Shown: positions 1 to 11,098 of the stretch, piece by piece
How the letters are laid out: every line of letters starts with the position of its first letter
Position numbering within the stretch: the stretch's first letter is position 1
Assembly (NCBI GenBank): GCA_027627225.1
Contig: CM051028.1
Span: 18,619,701 to 18,683,700, forward strand
From: Congeria kusceri
Lineage: Eukaryota; Mollusca; Bivalvia; Myida; Dreissenidae
Direction: 5' to 3'
Length of the DNA stretch: 64,000 nucleotides
Notes under the pieces: model-generated
Databases searched by the model: none
Told to the model about the DNA's origin: nothing
What the model saw: only the letters and a program-made list of their open reading frames with translations
Made by a program: the position numbers and the translations under genes

Positions 1-279
1 AAAGAATACCACAAGAACACCTCGAAAAATGTGCGAGCTGCATCAAATTGTCACCTCGGAGAGCTGAATGTCCCATTTAAAATGGTAAAAATCTCATTTT
101 CAAGTACGCAAATGACTCGCTAATTGCCAAGCTCAAAACACTCCTTGAAGTAGGCTCACATTGGCCAATTTAGCATAAGCCAAGGATGATTTGCACAAAA
201 TTCACTGGTTTTTTGTCTCGAAAATTTATCCATTCACATTGCGCTACAGGGCGAAGTCTTGTACATGGATCCAGTTTGT

Positions 280-432
280 GGCGATTCGTTATCACCCTGT
301 GACGAATCGTTATTAAACTGCGGCGAATCGTTATCACCCTTTGATGAATCGTTATTAAACTGTGGTGAATCGTTATCACTCTTTGACGAATCGTTATTAA
401 ACTGTGGCGAATCGTTATGTGGCGAATCCCTA
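280..432. repeat. Minisatellite, 21/42-bp unit
   Basis: About seven 21-bp units built on GAATCGTTAT alternate between two variants (one continuing CACCCTTTGAT-like, one TAAACTG-like), giving a 42-bp higher-order unit. Both strands stay open through the array (for example a repeated ESLLNCGESL-like peptide). That is expected of a 3n-bp repeat lacking stops and is not evidence of a gene. Confidence 0.8.
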
Positions 433-1500
433 CTAGAATCTAATTCTGACACTCGGGGCCTGGAGTTTCATCAGCAGCTCAAGCAAAAAGGTTTTTAAAA
501 TGCAAGAAATGTCATTGACCTTTTAAATTTATGTCAAATAGCTGATGACAAGCATACGGTAGAGTAGTCTGATAGTTTCGACCGATGACACACATTTCCA
601 TTAATTTGATACCTTGATCAGTAGTAAAATAATAAAAGTCGTTCACCTTTTTCTCGTCTTGAATTTATATCCACACTGCAGGTTAGATTTTGCCGATTTT
701 TTTTCCACAAAACGTTTCAACACGCGGTGCAACAAAATGTGGTGTTGAAATTTATTGTCAAAACGTACCAAATTGTGGTTAAAACGTACAATCTTTAAGA
801 TCAAAACGTACAATGGTTGTGGTTTAAACGTACCTTTGTTTTTCACACCTCTTAATCGTTTATTGGGTGTTAATTGCTTGTCACTTTAAAGGGTGAACAT
901 GACATACTTATCACCAACAGATCACCAACAGATGATATTGAGCAATAGATTATACTATAGTTTAAACGTTTATTGGTAAGTCGGCATACTGGAATAACAA
1001 AAATAGGGGATAAATAAAGTTTGTTGGTTGGTTTCATCACAAAAAGCATCATTAATATGCATGTATACTGTTAACAGTTAAAATATATCATTATAATGCA
1101 TATTTCATAATTTAATTATTTCAAAAATTACACCAATCTCCTGAAAAGTTGAAAAAGACAATACCAAAGACCAGAAAAGCTGAAGAAAGTACAAGACGAT
1201 GAAAGGAGTACATCGTTAAATGTTAAGTAACAATACAGTATATCAGTCATATAAACCTGTAGTCAAAACATGCTGAGCACACCTGCAATAGATCTGAATA
1301 AAATAAGTACACGAAGATAAAATAAATATACATATTAAATACGTGGTAACCAAGACAGCACACCAGTCATGCAAATGCAAGTAAGCCTGTTGATAGCACA
1401 CTTAAAAGGCTAACGTTTCTTTCTGAAAAACGGAATCCACTCCAGTCGAATCACTCAACTACAGCACCGTACACACGAGACAGCTTACGTAATAGTCTGT
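433..1500. other. Intergenic, no gene seen
   Basis: AT-rich sequence with no convincing coding exon. The only structure is a small cluster of AAACGTAC motifs at 758-835. Confidence 0.5.
758..835. repeat. Short cluster of AAACGTAC motifs
   Basis: Four copies of AAAACGTAC or TAAACGTAC, spaced about 20-25 bp, in a TTGTGGTT-rich context. This may be a decayed minisatellite. The function is unknown. Confidence 0.4.
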
Positions 1501-2356
1501 TCAGTGACATGGCTCCTGTACTGTAGTCAGTCCAATCTTAGACTCTCTCGTTCGTTTTTCTTTTCTCTGCGCATTTTGTAGTTTCTTCTCGGACACCAGC
1601 TTCACCTGAGTTTCCGCAAACATTCCCTCCTTGTGCAGCATGTCTAAGAGAATGTTTTTACTAATAATACTTGTATCGCTCTATGCATTGCTATTTTTAG
1701 AAATTGGCTTCTTTTAACAAACAATTAAATAAACTTCAAAAAGTATGTAGAAAATAAAGTCATTTCATACCTTCACAATCACTGTTAGAACGGCCGGATT
1801 GTCCGTACATGCACCAGTCTTCGGTATTCCACATGCGTCCCTCTATTCAATTTTCGTAGACGTACTCGAAGAGTGACGCCAGACGTGCGTTACCTCCTAA
1901 TCGCGGACGAAGATCGTGAAAGGCGGGCTCGACGTGGTCTTGGGGAAGAAGTGGCAGGGCCAACAACTTCCTCACGATCTTATGGGTGTCGGCATCTTGA
2001 TTGTACTGCGCGGACAGCCCAAATGACTGAAATTAAGTAAAGACTTAATAAAATGTTATATATCCTGTAATAAACAGTAAATATGAGTATATAGTATTTA
2101 TCACCATCAACAACATCATCATATTAGTCATCACCTGCATCACCATTATCATCATCAGCATCATCATCATGAGTATATAGTATTGTATACAGAATAATAC
2201 CTATGCTTTCTTCCACACCGCCTGTGTCCAAAGGGAAGCACAGCCGGAGACTTTCACTGTGGGGAATACGCTACGAATAGCCTGCCAGACTGCAGCCTCG
2301 AAGTCAAGTACTATAGTGTTGACAGCCAGCGGTGTAGGGAACAGACTTTTCACTTT
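1501..2356 (-). pseudogene. MULE-type transposase C-terminal half, broken
   Basis: Three exon-like blocks on the minus strand read as the C-terminal part of a Mutator-like (MULE) transposase-domain protein. Block A (2356-2201) gives the catalytic-domain stretch IVLDFEAAVWQAIRSVFP followed by a GCASLWTQAVWKK segment, like the DFE...GC.FH(W)TQA.WRK signature of the family. Block B (2026-1771) gives LPLLPQDHVEPAF and later EGRMWNTEDWCMYGQS. Block C (1643-1501) gives VKLVSEKKLQNAQRK, like the family C-terminus. The blocks are separated by introns with GT/AG borders (donors at 2200 and 1770, acceptors at 2358, 2028 and 1645). Two stops fall inside the family-conserved reading: TAG as the last codon of block A, where Gln (CAG) is plausible, and TGA where a Trp is expected before IEGRMW. 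N-terminal exons were not found. I read it as a decayed or host-relict MULE gene. Confidence in the family is good; confidence in the exact exon borders is moderate. Confidence 0.72.
2101..2171. repeat. Imperfect (ATC)n trinucleotide tract
   Basis: Interrupted CATCAT/CACCAT repeats inside the intron between blocks A and B of the MULE pseudogene. Confidence 0.7.
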
Positions 2357-2841
2357 CTGCAAAGACATTTAATTGCATGAAACGACGTTGTTTAATAAGA
2401 GCTAAAATGAAGTAAGCATCAGTTTCAATGCATGACACAAAAACAAACATATTAAAAATAAGCAAAAAAGAACTTTCTTGTAGTCTTGCTTCCGCTTTCG
2501 ATAAGACATTTCATCCGGAGCTTATAGGCTCGAGCCCCGTTGAACGATTGTTTTTACTTATTGGTGTTTTTCTTGATTTAATATTTGGTTTTCGATTGTC
2601 AAAATGATTTAGGTTTTGTCAATAAGACGTTTTATTTTATTTTTTATGTTTGAAATTGTCCGTTTAAGTTAATTTCAACTGTAATATACAAATTCAATAA
2701 TCGATCTATGATTACAAACATGGTCAGTTAAAACAAGCAGCTGAATAATCATTGTTGAAAATAAAGCATTGCGATGTAAATAACACTGCCAATGATAGCT
2801 ACAACGCCGCGTTTGTATGGAATTTCGTTCATGTAAAAGTT

Positions 2842-3139
2842 TCACCTTTCTGAAGAAGTATCGTGTGCACTCAAAAAAGCAGCTACAAATGAGTTCCATC
2901 CGTAGTTATCCGTCGACCAGTTTGCCGGACCAGCTTCTCGCTGCACCCACACTTTACTTCCGTTCTTCAAAACAATTGGTATGGTGTCTGAACCACAGTA
3001 ATGGTTATCTTTATCAATTAAATGCCCAATCACAGCTTCGTCTGTCATCACATCCAGTTCCATTCCCGCGTCAACACACGCTTGCACAGTTATCAAGTAC
3101 AGTCCCGACACCGGCGCAACAAACTCGCTTAACATTCGA
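2842..3139 (-). CDS. C1q-domain protein, C-terminal exon (partial)
   Basis: The minus strand encodes the second half of a globular C1q domain: FVAPVSGLYLITVQ, then a CGSDTIPIVLKNGSKVWVQ stretch and NYGWNSFVAAFLS, ending in DTSSER and a TGA at 2842-2844. These match the F.APV.GLY.F, G..IPV.LK.GDKVWV and Y.NSF.G.LL strands of the family. A splice acceptor (CTGCAG) sits just before the exon at 3140-3145, so translation enters from an upstream exon and the ATG at 3135 is not necessarily a start. No exon for the N-terminal half of the domain was recognised upstream. The gene is therefore partial here, or a relic. C1q-domain secreted lectins and immune proteins are strongly expanded in bivalves; that is family knowledge, not something the sequence shows. 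Confidence 0.72.
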
Positions 3140-3189
3140 CTGCAGTCATTGGTAAAATGGTTGGCTGGTAAATTGGTGTGTCTGCAACT

Positions 3190-5560
3190 GGTTAAACAAG
3201 TACAACCCCGATGTTATTATCATTGACATAAAAGAAACGATACATGTTGTTCGTAGAACATTGTCAAGACACACGAATATATGAAACAAGTATGTGTTTA
3301 TTCAATGTGTGACATTCATTTGCAAAAGTTACATAGGTACATAATTCAAGACAAGGAGTGTGAATATATAGGATGTAATATGTTTCTATGTGGATGCTTT
3401 CAGTTTCGCAAATATCTATCAAAATGGCAACAGTAGACGATACTATAGATGTAGTACTTATCTTTCGTTGCTCCATAGTATTTTTCGGCGTAGCTGTCTA
3501 AGATCACTTTTGACCGAGATTTCTTGCGATAATTATGCAGCGGGATAATTGAATGCTAATAGAATTGGGCAAATTTTCTCATTTTAGAGAATGCACACTT
3601 ACAACAATCGTTTAATGTCTACCAATTATTGTTGCATACTTTCGGGGAATAAATTTTACATAATCGTTTACATAAGCGGTTAAAATATAGTTATAAACAT
3701 ATCCTCGACAAAAACTCTAGAACGGAGGCTAATTATGAACGTATTTTCTCATTGTATGCCATAAACATAATGCTATATTCATTCACGTAACGAAATAACT
3801 ATTTTGTTAAGCCTACATTTATATAAGCGGTACGCTCTGTAAATAGCAATTGTGCAATGTTCCCATTCATAAATCTCATTCACAGAGTTGCCGTTCCATG
3901 TAGCCCATTGATTCTAGCGAGTTCAACATATTCCAGAAACAGTAGTGTCATTCTAAAAATAGCGCGCGTAGCTAGGAACCGTTGTATAGCTGTGTTAATA
4001 TACTCGTACATGCATCAATAATACCGTTCAGAGAATCATAGACCTAAACATTTCAATAAATGGGGAATTTATATTTATAAACTTACTGTTAATTTGAATT
4101 AAAATTGTGGTTACGATTTATTAAGGATTATTTAAATTGCATATTTCGATCAACTTCTCTAGTAGATGTTATTTAATCTCTAAAAAGATGCTACATTTTC
4201 TTTAGATAAAATGTTATGAAAGAAGATTCGGAATACGTCGAATTGTTATTCGCGTAGCATGAATACACAATTTGCATTACTAATTATACACAGGAACCCT
4301 TGATATAAATATTTTACTGATATATTTAATCAAAACGCTGACAGTGTAGAAAGGCTGCTGGCAACAAAAGAAACTTAAAACATGTGAATTATGAGTGCAT
4401 TGTTGCTTAAAGGAAACATTTGTTTGAATGAAGTTCAATGCCCCACCTTTAAACTTTATAATTTGGCTTCTTGTTTAATAGTAATCGACATCTTAATGAA
4501 AACTAATTTGTAAGTAACGAAAAATTATTTTGTTCGAGCTAATTATCTTATGCAAACAAAATTATGCACATGCCAGTTAACAAGTCAATATACAAGGGCC
4601 AGAATAACCGATAAAGCGTAGTAGTTAGGCGCACCGATTGTTAGTGCTTCGTAGCCAAAGATCTATAAATAAACATGTTAATTGATAGATCTTTGTTCGT
4701 AGCCTACTGAGTCAAAATAGATCATACGATGCAAGCTCTCGATTGTCCATAGTACAGTTTAAAATTAATATATTACAGTAATTTGTTGTCAAAATATTCA
4801 GAATGAGAATTGGTAGCAAGAAAAAATACTTTCGCAACGAGTCAAAAATAACCGCAACCTCCGCGCAGAGATTTGACTGATTCCGAGAATAGCTCTAATC
4901 AAATCCCTGCCGTCAAAATAAACCATGTGATGATGATCGATTTAAATATAATAGGTATTATTTATGGTTTTAATTAGTTATTTTATTTTTCTGTTTTCAT
5001 TATTGATAGCAAACGATGTATAAAAAGTCCTGTTATGTAGAAAATTGCAATGAGTTGCATTAAATAAGTAAAAGTTACAAACACGTAATCCTTCCAGATG
5101 TGGAAGAATTTTACTTGTGATGGTGGTGACCGTTAACCGATTGGGGAGGTAAACGCTGCGAGGAGTTTGAAATAACCGATGTAGCGCATTAATTTGGTGG
5201 CCTTATTCCAGGATACTACGGTAAATATTTCGGTTACATACAAGTAAATAGCAAAAGTAGGGATGTCATCTGTTTAAAGTAATTTTGTAATAAATTGACC
5301 TTTTTGCAAACTGTAATTGTAATAAATCACATGATATAATCATTATAATACATATTACACACATTATCTTAAATAATTAAAATGTAAGAAAATGAGTGTG
5401 AAATTTTGCTGTTTTGAAGAAGGACCCATTCTGGAAACATGGAGCTGTATGATTGGTTTATTCACGGCATAGATATTAAATTATTAATGATAATGTTATT
5501 TAATTTGTAAATTAATAAATTTACCTCAAATTAACGTTTGGGTTCGAGAAGTTTTCTTAT
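3190..5560. other. Intergenic, no gene seen
   Basis: AT-rich, with no recognisable exon on either strand. The only structure noted is a small hairpin around 4659-4694, with AAAGATCTAT arms. Confidence 0.5.
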
Positions 5561-5820
5561 AGTGTCCGAAAAATCTGGGGTCCAACAAGTTTTCTAATAT
5601 TGGTGGGGACCAAAAAATCTGGGGTCTGAGAAGTCACGTAACCAATCATCTTCGCCGTCTGTTGAGGTAATTTTTAAATGACATCTCAATCTTAATTTCA
5701 ACGCCGATTGTCTTTTAAAAAAAAGACATTTCTTGTTACTAGTGGTTCCAAACACCGCGGTACGGTCGCAAAAAATCTGCAAGTCTAACTACATTTCGAG
5801 TAAATATGATACACAGGATA

Positions 5821-5947
5821 TTTGTTGAATGCAGTGTAAGATCGTATTTTATTTCATGAGTGGTCATAGAAACAATATTTTCACGAGTGGCGAAGCCAAG
5901 AGTGAAAATATGTAGTTTCTTACGATCTTGCACTGTATGAAACAAAT
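5821..5947. mobile_element. Small foldback element (MITE-like)
   Basis: About 30-bp imperfect inverted arms (5821-5851 and 5916-5947, sharing CAGTG(T/C)AAGATCGTA) flank a second inner palindrome (5874-5911) built on ATATTTTCAC...GTGAAAATAT. No coding capacity. Target duplications are not clear. Confidence 0.6.
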
Positions 5948-7089
5948 TTTCTTTTTATTTCATGCTTTGAACGATAAATAAAAAAATGCGCGAGATTTAC
6001 TAAAGCGTCACAAGTTTTGTGTATTATGACGTCACAAAGGGCTCACATGAGTACTGGCAAAGATGAAAACCTTATTGCTGTGACAGGCTTGAACAAATGT
6101 GGGAAATACGCCATAATATAATAGTTTGTCTAGAAGATACATATTTTTCTTTTGCTCTTTGGCTAGCCATGGTTGTCGAAGACAAACAAAAAACCCATGG
6201 TCATAAGTAAGGACCTGGGTATATTTTCTGTATCCATCTTTTCGGAGGAATAGTGTTTATGCTGCAGTTCTGAAAGATAATGGCGACGGCTGGGCAAAGT
6301 TTAAGTCATGCTTGAAAGCTTGTTCCATAGAGTGGAGTGCATTGCCATTTAAAGATCCTCGACGTTTTACGGTCAAGTTATATAGGCTAAAATTTACACA
6401 TAGAAACCCTTAATTGAATCCATAATATATTAATACTACATAATTCGGTCCGTTTTCCGCGAGCTATTACTTCAAATCAGAGAAATCTTGGAGAAACCCC
6501 ATCGGAAGCACTAACTCGCCAGGCTGGCGACTTAATATACTAATTTGTATTACTGCGTGATCTATCACGTGATTGAAGCATGTTGTAGATAATACACAAA
6601 CACAGTGTAGCAAATTACTTTTACTTTCGGTTTACTTTCTTGTAGCAATATAAAAAAGACAAGAAGATAATAAACAGTGATTCCAATTCTGACATACCCA
6701 CGTGAAATGCGACCAATTGAACCCTAATTTGATTGTCAGAACACAATAGGCCGAAAATAAAACGATAACTTACACATTCTGTAACACCGTGTATCAGTGT
6801 CGGTCATGTTTCTTGTGTATTGTCTTCACACGTGATCATAGATCATGGTAACATGGACATGCGTCAGCGAGATTTATTTTTTATGAGTTTTACTTTCACT
6901 TCATCGGTTGTTCTAAATGGCTATGCCTAATTTATATAGTTTTAAAATGTTTAAACTGTTAAGTTGTGTGTTTGAGTCCATTTTATAGAAGATATATGCC
7001 CGTTTTACGAGTGCTGGGAATTTAACCTTCCTATATTCAAATTCGCTTTAGATCTTACGGATAATGGTCATAGACAAATTGTGCAAGTT
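5948..7089. other. Intergenic, no gene seen
   Basis: No exon, RNA gene or strong repeat was recognised on either strand. Confidence 0.45.
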
Positions 7090-8039
7090 TGGGTAAGATT
7101 AGAAGAAAATGAAGTCCCTGTCTTGCATCAAGCCCATTTTTGCATTAATTTTCACAATTAAGGGGAAATAACTTCAGTGTTTGTTGCCTGATATGTCTCG
7201 TTTGATGCACGTGCTGGTATCTTATTGCCATACAAAACCTGTGGAAGTTTGAATGAAGAATAAAATCTCTATGCATTTTTCCCCCCATTTTTTCACAAAC
7301 ACGGTGCTTATGGCCCAGTCTGGCCCATTGTTGGCTTCTGCTGCAACCATATTGCAACTGTGGAAGTTTGGTCAAGATTGGAAGAAAAATGAAGCAGTCT
7401 TGACAGTGTTTCAATCCACTAGCCCGAATTATTATATGCAATCATAGTAAACAGGTGAAATTTTCACTAACCCGACTATATTATACATTACTGAATTTAT
7501 ATTAGCGCAAATTACATGTCACTAGCCCCGGGCTGTTAGGCTATAGTGGATAGCGTGAAGACTGTGAAGTCTCTTTGAACAAAAATGCAATTTTTGCGAT
7601 TTTTTTCCACAAGCAAGGGGCCATAACTCCAATTTTTGTGGCCTTACCTTACCCATCTTGGAAGAAGAATGAAGTCTCCATGAACAACAAAGGCAATTTT
7701 TGCATTTTTTCCACAAAAAGGGGCCATAAATCTGGTGTTTGTGGTCCAACCATGCCCATCTTTGGCTTCTACTGAGACCTTAAGGTCAAACACAAACTGT
7801 AGACGTTTGGTCAAAATTGGATGAAAAATGACCAGAACTTTATTGGGAAAATGTTGAAAAAGAGGCAATAACTCTAAGGATTCTGGTCCGATTTGGCCCA
7901 TGTGCAAGTTATGTCAATACAGAATAAAAAATGATATCTATATCGCGATAACGGTTAATTCGTTGACGGCATATAGACGACGCAAGAGAGGTTCCCTAAA
8001 CCAATAGCTCACCGAGCACTTCGTGCTCAGGTGAGCTAA
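7090..8039 (+). mobile_element. Helentron-like non-autonomous element with ~140-bp tandem core
   Basis: The core repeats loosely with a ~140-bp spacing (a TTGGAAGAAxAATGAAG-like segment recurs near 7095, 7237, 7375, 7657 and 7813, alternating with GGGGCCATAACTC-like text). The right end has the perfect palindrome GAGCACTTCGTGCTC (8014-8028) followed after a few bases by GAGCTAA. A hairpin followed by CTRR is the hallmark of Helitron/Helentron 3' ends. The 5' end was not located and may be truncated. The ORFs across it are shadows. Confidence 0.55.
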
Positions 8040-8045
8040 AAATGC

Positions 8046-8859
8046 GACACCGCGACGTATATTTCGCGTCTTTGCCCTGAGAAATTTCACAGACACACGA
8101 AAGTTGGACGATAATTATCGCCCTAACTTTTATTGTAATTTCGAGTTACCACGTTTTGTCAAATTGCGAGATCTGCAGAAAATGGACACTGAATTCCTCG
8201 ATCGTTGTCGCATCGTCGGATTTAACGGTAAAATCAGGATATAATTCCGTACCTTTGCACACTAATTGTGCGTAGCTTTTAATTTGATAGTATTTGATAT
8301 ATACACATAAACAAAATTGAAGAACGCAACACATTTAGAAGCTGAACGTTCGATCGGTATCACCAATTGGTTAGTGATTGCACTGCTACATTGCCAGGTT
8401 AAACAGAGCTTGCTTGGCATCAAACAACCAAGTGCGATTTATCGAAGTTTCAGTACCGAACAATATTTGATTGAGTTGTTAGTTGCTCGTATTAATGGGA
8501 TACATATTATGGCAAGAATGCAGATTGAAATGTGCATGTAACATGAATATAGACAATTGAACAGAGTTTTCGAGAAAACAACAAACAAGGTGCTTCAAAT
8601 TCCTTCAATGATAATTAACAAATATTTAATCCCATATTGTTTTTTTATAATAAAAAATGTGTTCCGAATTTTGAAATAAAAAAAAGGTTTCAAATAAAAA
8701 ATTGTTTGAATGAAATGTGTTGTGATACTTTGTGACTTTAGATAATTTGTGGACCAGGAAGATATGTAGCGGCACATTACAAAGACGACGTTCAATATAG
8801 ATAAGAGGTCTGTGTGTTAATATTTATCATCAATGGCTCTGTGGTTTTCCCATTTAAAG
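8046..8859. other. Intergenic, no gene seen
   Basis: No supported gene or repeat. Confidence 0.4.
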
Positions 8860-10000
8860 ACTAAAGGACGCTATAGACCTTTCCAGGTCCTCAGCTATTT
8901 CGATAACACCACTTGTCTTGCGGCGATCGTTAGTTGTCAGTTTCAATCTTGCGTCACCGTAACGTTTACCACAAGGCAGCCGTGCGTCCTACGCAAGAAG
9001 CCATTGGGCGTCCGCAAGTGCACCATTCGTTCTTGCTGCTGACAAATTCGAAGCTAAAACAGTAAGGTGCCCGTAGGTAGACCTCACGATGTCCGCACGG
9101 TGCCCGCGCGATGAGTGATTGAAGCACAGCCGCCGCACCAACTTATGCGCTCGCGCGAATGTTTGCTGTGGTCTTTGAGGCGTTACTGCGGTGGAGAAAA
9201 AGAGCTGTCATAGGACAACGCGCTCGACTATTCGAAGTATTTCAGTTGGTACATATTTTGGATCGTGGAAGGGGCATACATTTGTTAAAATACAAAACTT
9301 TTAAGTGAAGCCTTGTATAGTTCATACATTTTGGGAACATTAACTTTTACAACAAAATGTATGAAAAACGTGTGCATAACTCTGTCATAATACAAAATAG
9401 AGTTATGGGTAATGTTGCCTCTGATACTAGAGTTGATGACGAAGGTTAGTTCCAAGTTTCAGGTGAATAACTTACGTAGTTTTGAAGTTGCCAAACTTTT
9501 GAATATAAACTTTAAACAGAAAATCTAAGTGAAAAGGGGGCATAACTCTGTCAAAATACAAAATAGAGTTATGGGTAATGTTGTTTCTGATACTAGAGTT
9601 GATGACTTAGGTTAGATAAAAGTTTCAAGTGAAAAGCTTATGTAGTATTGAAGTTACAAAACTTTTGAATATAAACTTTAACCAGAAAATCTATGTGAAA
9701 AAGGGGCATAACTCTGTCAAAATACAACAAGAGTTATGGGTAATGTTGCTCCTGATACTGGAGTTGATGACAAATGTTGGTTCCAAGTTTCAAGTGAATA
9801 ACTTATGTAGTTTTGAATAAAAACTTTAACCAGTTCAGAGGCGGACGCCGACGCCGACGCCGGGGTAATATGATAGCTCGCCTATTCTTCGAATAGTTGA
9901 GCTAAAAAACGCTCGGACGCCGTCCGGTCGCCGCACGTATTTAACAAAAATCTCGCTGTAAGGTCGCCAAAACCCGATTGTTACCGAGGTTTTATATACT
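8860..10000. repeat. CpG-rich sequence interrupted by an insertion
   Basis: A CpG-dense stretch (8860-9198), unlike the AT-rich surroundings, resumes at 9906-10000 after the Helentron-like insertion at 9199-9905. It looks like one older repeat split by a younger element. Its own ends are not defined, and the 69-aa reading frame within it has no recognisable domain. Confidence 0.35.
9199..9905 (+). mobile_element. Helentron-like element, family A, with ~166-bp tandem units
   Basis: The 5' end reads AAGAGCTGTC...GACAACGCGCTCGACTATTCGAAG. The 3' end has the hairpin CTATTCTTCGAATAG followed by TTGAGCTAA. The GACTATTCGAAG near the start is the inverse of the 3' hairpin region, giving asymmetric terminal inverted repeats as in Helentrons. 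The core holds tandem units (AACTTTAAxCAGAAAATCTA at about 9508 and 9673, ~165 bp apart) and a (GACGCC)n stretch at 9842-9864. The same family recurs at 35,779, 45,726 and 55,538. Confidence 0.65.
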
Positions 10001-10616
10001 TGTTAATGGTGCTGCGAGATGCGCAGATCAGGAGAACAATACCCATATCTGTTTAATACTATTATTACTATTACATAGTATTTGTCGACGGTTATTGCCC
10101 TTCTTTTCTTTGTTGTGTAGTGTAAAACTCGCATGTAGGATTCAAAAATAAATACAACTGCTACAATCTGACAAAAGTACACAATCTTCTTTATGGATAT
10201 GATTGTATTCAGAGTGCAACCCATATACATGTACATGTACTGATCTAGAGCATTAAGAGGAAGTGTATAATGCATGGTCCATAACTCTTTATATCATAAT
10301 TATGAAGTAATTGCTCGTTGTTTAGTTTAGTTTTCTTGTGCAAAGTAGACTCAAGAAAAAGATTGTACAAAAGGTCAGTAGATCTAGATCTACAGATAGA
10401 TACAGCAAAGAGACCACAGCTATGAAGTCAAACCACAGGATACATGTAATAATAAATGTATCTCTGCCACAAATGACATAGAATCATAATGTGAAATGAG
10501 CTTCCTACATATAATTTGCAGAAATAGTGTAGTGGCATAGAATGACACTACACGCCTCACCCGCATGCAATCATGCCAATGGAATACTTTTAAAGATGTA
10601 GAAAATTAAAGCAACA
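10001..10616. other. Intergenic, no gene seen
   Basis: AT-rich, with small CATGTA-type palindromes only. Confidence 0.4.
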
Positions 10617-11063
10617 CATAACAAGAGTGCCATTGTCACAAAGATAAACCCGTCAAAGAAGCTTTTTTGGGGTTAAGATTCAATAACTTAAGATAAACAA
10701 TTCAAAAACTAGTTAGGTAGAGTCATGGTGTTTGTGCATCTAATTCATCTCTAAAGCCTATCTCTGTGTGGTGAGTTGAGGTATCAAAACTATTATATAT
10801 ATATTCTTAAATCTATAACAAAGATGCCAAAATCAACAAGAAACGTGGAAATTCCCCGAAAACCAAATTTTGCGAATGAAATGCATTAATGTCAACAAAA
10901 AAATAACATTTTCAGAAATGGTGACCTTGACATTGACACCACATACCCCATATGCAATCCAAGTAAGGTCTAGGGATTGGTATATAAGGTATCTACATAT
11001 AAAGTTGCATTAACATATTTCAATGTCTTCTCAAGCTATTGAGTGGAAACTTGTTTGTCTATC

Positions 11064-11097
<34 letters not shown>
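11064..11097. repeat. (ATT)n microsatellite, LINE 3' tail
   Basis: About eleven perfect ATT units directly at the 3' terminus of the minus-strand LINE. It is best read as the element's tail rather than an independent microsatellite. Confidence 0.85.

Positions 11098-11098
<1 letters not shown>

Noticed and set aside
276..440. CRISPR-like array of short direct repeats
   Set aside because: Units are contiguous 21/42-bp tandem repeats without unique spacers, in an intron-bearing animal genome.
2461..2600. tRNA-derived SINE suggested by GGCTCGAGCCCC (B-box-like)
   Set aside because: No matching A box at the proper distance and no tail or duplication could be seen, so it is not listed as a feature.
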